Source: Fagopyrum homotropicum
Taxonomy: Eukaryota; Streptophyta; Magnoliopsida; Caryophyllales; Polygonaceae
Assembly: GCA_033239125.1 (NCBI GenBank)
Contig: BSWB01000002.1
Location: forward strand, 45,357,001 to 45,421,000
DNA: 64,000 nucleotides
Reading direction: 5' to 3'
In this document: positions 60,254-64,000 of the stretch, piece after piece
Layout: each line of letters opens with the position of its first letter
Numbering within the stretch: the stretch's first letter is position 1
Notes under the pieces: model-generated
What the model was told of the DNA's origin: nothing
The model's input: the letters and a program-made list of their open reading frames with translations, nothing else
The model's database searches: none
Program-made: the position numbers and the translations under genes

Positions 60254-60619
60254 TGTAACACCCCAAGTTCTAGGAACTCGAAGCGTTACGGGCTAGGACC
60301 TCACAATGGGTCCAGACCCTCAAAGTAACAACGACAACATCGGATCTTAGAACAAGGCACAAATAAATGAAAACCAAAACTTATAATAAAACCAATGCTT
60401 ATAACAAAGAAAATCGTAAAAAGACTCGCAGCCGAGTCCAAAACAAACATAAAGAACGATAATTGAAATATAAACCCGATCCCGTCCTATTATGTACGGG
60501 AACCCTGACTTACCACACCATCCGGATCACTCAGCAACACCTATATCCTGCAAGACATCTACATCATCGGTATAAACCGTTAGCTAACATTCTAAATATC
60601 AAAAAGACAGTAAAGACAC
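60254..60619 (-). mobile_element. 5' LTR fragment of element B
   Basis: It is the 3' portion of an LTR on the minus strand, colinear with 39380-39745 and ending in GGGGTGTTACA at 60254. It is interrupted at 60620 by element C; the corresponding position in the other LTR reads on without a break (AAAGGCACAAACACA), so the rest of this LTR should lie beyond element C. Confidence 0.85.
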
Positions 60620-62354
60620 TGTAACACCCCAAGTTCTGGGAACTCGAAGCGCTACGGGCTAGGACCACACAATGGGTCCCGACCCTCAGAGTAGTAACAA
60701 CAAACGGATCTTACAAAAGGAACAGACGAATGAAAACCAAAACTCAATATAAAACCAAAGGTTTAAACAAACAAAGCGGAAAAGACTCGCAGCCGAGTTC
60801 AAAACAAAAGGGAAGCAACAAAAGAAACATAAACCCGATACCGTCCTATAATATACGGGAACCCCGGCTGACCATACCGTCCGGATCACTCAGCAGCATC
60901 CTGAACCTGCGAAACATCTACAACGACGGTATAAACCGTTAGCTAACATTCTAGGTATAAGCAAGAGCGTAAAGGCACAAACACACATAAGGTAAAATAA
61001 ACATATAGCATGCTTGCACTCAACCGGTTATTATCTTTCATTAAGTTATTCAATACTAATTCAACTTATTTTGTCACACGAGAATCCTTTCGAAACTCGC
61101 CTCCGCTTCCGTCTACCAATAGGAGTAGATCAGTACTATCCGTTACCTACGGGCCTGAGTTGCAAGAGCACATTCTAGTCTCCTGGAGAACTAGACAAGC
61201 GGTCACCGCCCGGTTATAATGCACTTGGGCCAATTAGGGTTATAAAGGGTGAATCCTATTTCCGGTTATCCGTTATAAACATGATAAACAACACAAACAA
61301 GCCAATACAATCCAACTAATACGCGGAATGAAGCTAAGTAAGTCCAAGGGACTTACCTCACACGAAGGTAACTCAAAGCTCAGGAATAACAACTAAGGAA
61401 TACTCAAGAGAGCTCAGTTTCCCTCACGAAAGGAGCAAGGAAAGCCTGTATGAACAAGCAACGCGGATCAGGAATGAAACGGTTGCTAGAAGTCTATGAC
61501 TTCTAGTCTCAAAGATCTCTAAGAGATCAACCCATGATAAGGGCTCAACCTTAGTCTTACAACAACTCATGGGAACAAGGAACAACCACAAAAAACCAAG
61601 GAAGGAACGAGGAAAGGAAGGAAGGAAGAAACTCACCAAAGACGGGAGTTACAACAGAGGAAACCGCAGGGGCGGCTGGACTGAGGTGCAGGGGCGGCTG
61701 AACATAGGCGCAGGGGCGGCTCTGTACAAGCGCAGGGGTGGCTGCGTGACAGAAAGCGTTGTCGGCTTTCTTCTTCAACAAAACTCGCAGCAAGGGCAAC
61801 CAAAGCTCGAATCTTTGGTTGCAACACGTCAAGACTAAACTCTAAAGAGCCTGAGAACAACGATACATCAATAACGGGAAGCCAACAAGAATCAAGGTTC
61901 AAACTTGATTCTTGGAGAAGAAGAAAAGGAGAGAAGAAGAAGAAAACGAACGGAAGGAAGCATGCTGCAATACAAGAACGTAAGGAGGAACAAAGGATGA
62001 AGAACTTACACGTTCAATAGGGTCGCAGGAGGCAAGGGACGGCTGCAGCTCTCTAGGGTTTGAAGAGGATAGCAAGAAACGGGAAAAAGGAGGAAATAAG
62101 GGAATATATAGAGAAGGGTTGGAAGGGTAGAAGGAAGGAACATCTAGGGTTAGGAGAAAAGAAGGAAGACGGGCCAAAAGCCCAAGGATGGAATAAAATA
62201 GGAGAAGACGAAGATAAAACAGCCCGTAGACGGGATGGGCCTAGCCGCACCTGCGGCTGGGCCGTGCCGCGACCGTGGCAACGAGGTTGAGCCGCGCCTG
62301 CGGCTCTCCTTCACCGCGGGGGCGGTGAAGGCAAAAACCTAGGATCTTACATCA
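60620..62354 (-). mobile_element. 3' LTR of element C (Tekay-like)
   Basis: On the minus strand it starts TGATGTAAGATCC at 62354 and ends GGGGTGTTACA at 60620, 1735 bp. The flank GACAC (60615-60619) is the likely target duplication. GC-rich features stand out: four CAGGGGCGGCT repeats (61667-61745), and palindromic AGCCGCACCTGCGGCT-like words with CTTCACCGC...GCGGTGAAG at 62240-62335. A TATA-like TATATATTC lies near 62107. Confidence 0.85.
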
Positions 62355-64000
62355 GATCCTCCTAAAAAGAATTTTCGTCCCGAAACTTGCAAAAGCTCAC
62401 GATCACAACAACACACAGAAACAGAACTGAACTCATATATTCCCACTCGGGCATGTAACACAAAACGTCACATAAAAGCGTACGCAACGCAACGAAGGAA
62501 AAACTACAACAGCTGACTATGATAAAGGTGCAACAAGCTCAACGTAAAACTCCGGATAGTTCCTCTGGACACTATCCTCTGTCTCCCAAGTCGCCTCATC
62601 AGCTTCTCGCATCAACCACTATATCTTCAACATCGGGATGTCCTTCGAACGCAAGCGTCTCGTACTACGCTATAAGACAGCCACCGGGTGCTCAACAAAT
62701 GTGTGGTCTAGCTCGATCACTAGATCCTCGTGACTGGCGGTGTGTCTCGGGTCCGGTATGTACTCCCGTAGCTGAGACACATGGAAAACTGGGTGAACAC
62801 TCTCGAGTCTCGGTTGCAATGCAAGTCTGTATGCTGCCTCTCCTACTCGCTCCAGAATCTCGAACGGTCCAGCATATCTAGGGCTCCACTTTCCCTTGAC
62901 ACCGAAACGTCTGACGCCTCGTGTCGGGGATACTCTCAACCAAACTTGAGCTCAAACTCTGAACTCCAGAGGTTGCGCCTCTTATCAACATAAGACTTCT
63001 GTCGACTCTGTGCTGCTAACATCCGCTCTCGGATCACTGCTACTCGAGCCATGTCATCTTGAATCTGCTCGGGTGCTACTCCGCTAGCACTACTAGGCTC
63101 GTCCCAACACAGCGGCATCCGACATCTCTGCCTATATAAAACCTCATAAGGAGCCATCCTTTTCGATGCGTGCCAACTGTTGTTGTACGAAAACTCCACT
63201 AGGGGAAGGTGATCTGGCCACACTTGTCCCCAATCTAATACACAGGCTCGTAGCATGTCCTCCAAAGTCTGGATGGTCCGCTCAGACTGACCATCGGTCT
63301 GAAGATTATAAGCTGTTGTGAACTGTAGACTCGTACCTAGGGCGGCATGAACTTGCTGCCAGAACCTCGAAGTGAATCGTCCGTCTCTGTCGGAGACTAT
63401 GGTCCTAGGTACTCCATGAAGTCTCACTATGTGCCTCGTGAACTCCTCTACCAATCGACTCACCGGCCATGTTTTCTTGATCGGAATGAAACGTGCGGTC
63501 TTCGTTAGTCAATCTACTATCACCTAGATATCATCGAAACCACGACTCGGTCTCAAACCGGTCACAAAATCCATATAGATGTCTTCCCACTTCCACTGAG
63601 GAACAAAGAGTGGGTGTAGCTCGTCTCCTGGTCTATAATGCTCGATCTTGACCTGCTGACAGGTCGCATACTGAGCTACATATCTTGTGACATCTGGCTT
63701 AAGACCTCCCTACCAGTAAGAGCGTCTGATATTCTGATACATCTTACTCTCACCAGGGTGTACTGAGTAAGATGAAGAGTGAGCCTCCTGAAGGATCCTC
63801 TGTCTCAACTCTCGATCTGAAGGCACATAAATACGCTCTTGGCGTCTCAGAACTCCATCAGTACCAACTGCAAAGCTGGGCAACCAGTCTCGGATCTGTG
63901 TCAAAGCTGGGAAACTTTCATGCTTCCGTCGGATTTTGGCCAACAGATCAGGTACTATCTCCAAGGTGGACAACTGGCTACCGGAACCCGAGAAGTGGAT
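62355..64000 (-). pseudogene. Element C integrase region (broken), cut by the window edge
   Basis: Minus strand from the window end: integrase zinc-binding part (63973-63710, with LRQRILQEAHSSSYSVHPG), core (DRDGRFTSRFWQ, then AYNLQTDGQSERTIQTLEDMLRACVLDW, 63463-62936) and C-terminal domain (62939-62670: SPRYAGPFEILERVGEAAYRL, PVFHVSQLREYIPDPRH). Stops lie in the core near 63490-63520, and the frame changes near 62936. The polypurine tract is just inside 62355. The domain order and LTR show that the element continues to the right; it is a close relative of element B but inserted later. Confidence 0.82.

Larger units (their letters stand above)
39380..60619 (-). mobile_element. Tekay-like Ty3/gypsy LTR retrotransposon B, split by element A
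   Basis: On the minus strand: 5' LTR fragment 60254-60619, tRNA-iMet-type primer site 60231-60250, gag remnant, protease and RT to 57574, then (after element A) RNase H, integrase and chromodomain-like tail 44456-42378, polypurine tract near 42136, and 3' LTR 39380-42135. RT reading stops at the A insertion and resumes across it. B's 5' LTR is itself interrupted at 60620 by element C. Its LTR ends differ at roughly one base in eight over the comparable 366 bases, so B is much older than A. All its genes are broken. Confidence 0.85.

Overview
The window is nuclear DNA of a flowering plant, most likely a eudicot. It is AT-rich and has spliced genes with GT-AG introns, a nuclear-type tRNA, and many plant transposon families (Athila and Tekay-type Ty3/gypsy LTR elements, PIF/Harbinger, hAT, Helitron-like ends, MITEs). 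I cannot name the species from sequence alone. Nothing here looks bacterial or organellar.

Only a gene island at about 15.6-28.6 kb carries ordinary host genes. A plus-strand gene (CDS 16553-22630, eight coding exons, 1232 aa) encodes a PB1-domain Raf-like MAPKKK, with upstream ORFs in its leader. A minus-strand gene (CDS 24247-28033, eight coding exons, 781 aa) encodes a KUP/HAK/KT potassium transporter. The two genes converge on a tRNA-Cys(GCA) gene at 23955-24026 and a 333-bp hairpin MITE at 23391-23723. Both protein genes read through without breaks once the introns are removed.

Left of the island: nested LTR ends (1-1926), diverged repeats (1927-4310), a Helitron-like end (about 4635), a DNA element carrying GGTATG minisatellites (4805-7290), then a 6.6-kb PIF/Harbinger transposon (8620-15209, TTA target duplication). 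The Harbinger element carries a Myb/SANT-like ORF and a DDE transposase whose catalytic residues are all present. The Harbinger block is flanked by two copies of a direct repeat of about 330 bp and ends about 0.4 kb before the probable leader of the kinase gene.

Right of the island: AT-rich intergenic DNA with a 1.1-kb inverted-repeat element (30683-31762), then a second GGTATG-minisatellite element (33728-38005) split by a 2.1-kb solo LTR (34778-36908). From 38.4 kb to the end is a nest of insertions: a hAT fragment (38419-39379) was hit by a minus-strand Tekay-like LTR element B (starting at 39380). B was then hit by a complete 13.1-kb Athila element A (44462-57573, target duplication CTAAT, LTRs of 1691 bp each differing at about 22 positions by eye). 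Another Tekay-like element C (from 60620 past the window end) sits in B's 5' LTR.

The most unusual things are in element A: a palindromic motif CCACGGCCGTGG that recurs in the U3, between protease and reverse transcriptase, and before a TATA box upstream of the third ORF; loss of the TATA box in the 5' LTR but not the 3' LTR; and eight in-frame stops in a 5.9-kb gag-pol frame with no frameshift. I found no complete undescribed multi-gene system. The best candidates for new biology are the Athila palindrome and internal promoter, the minisatellite transposon family, and the 39-codon uORF of the kinase gene.
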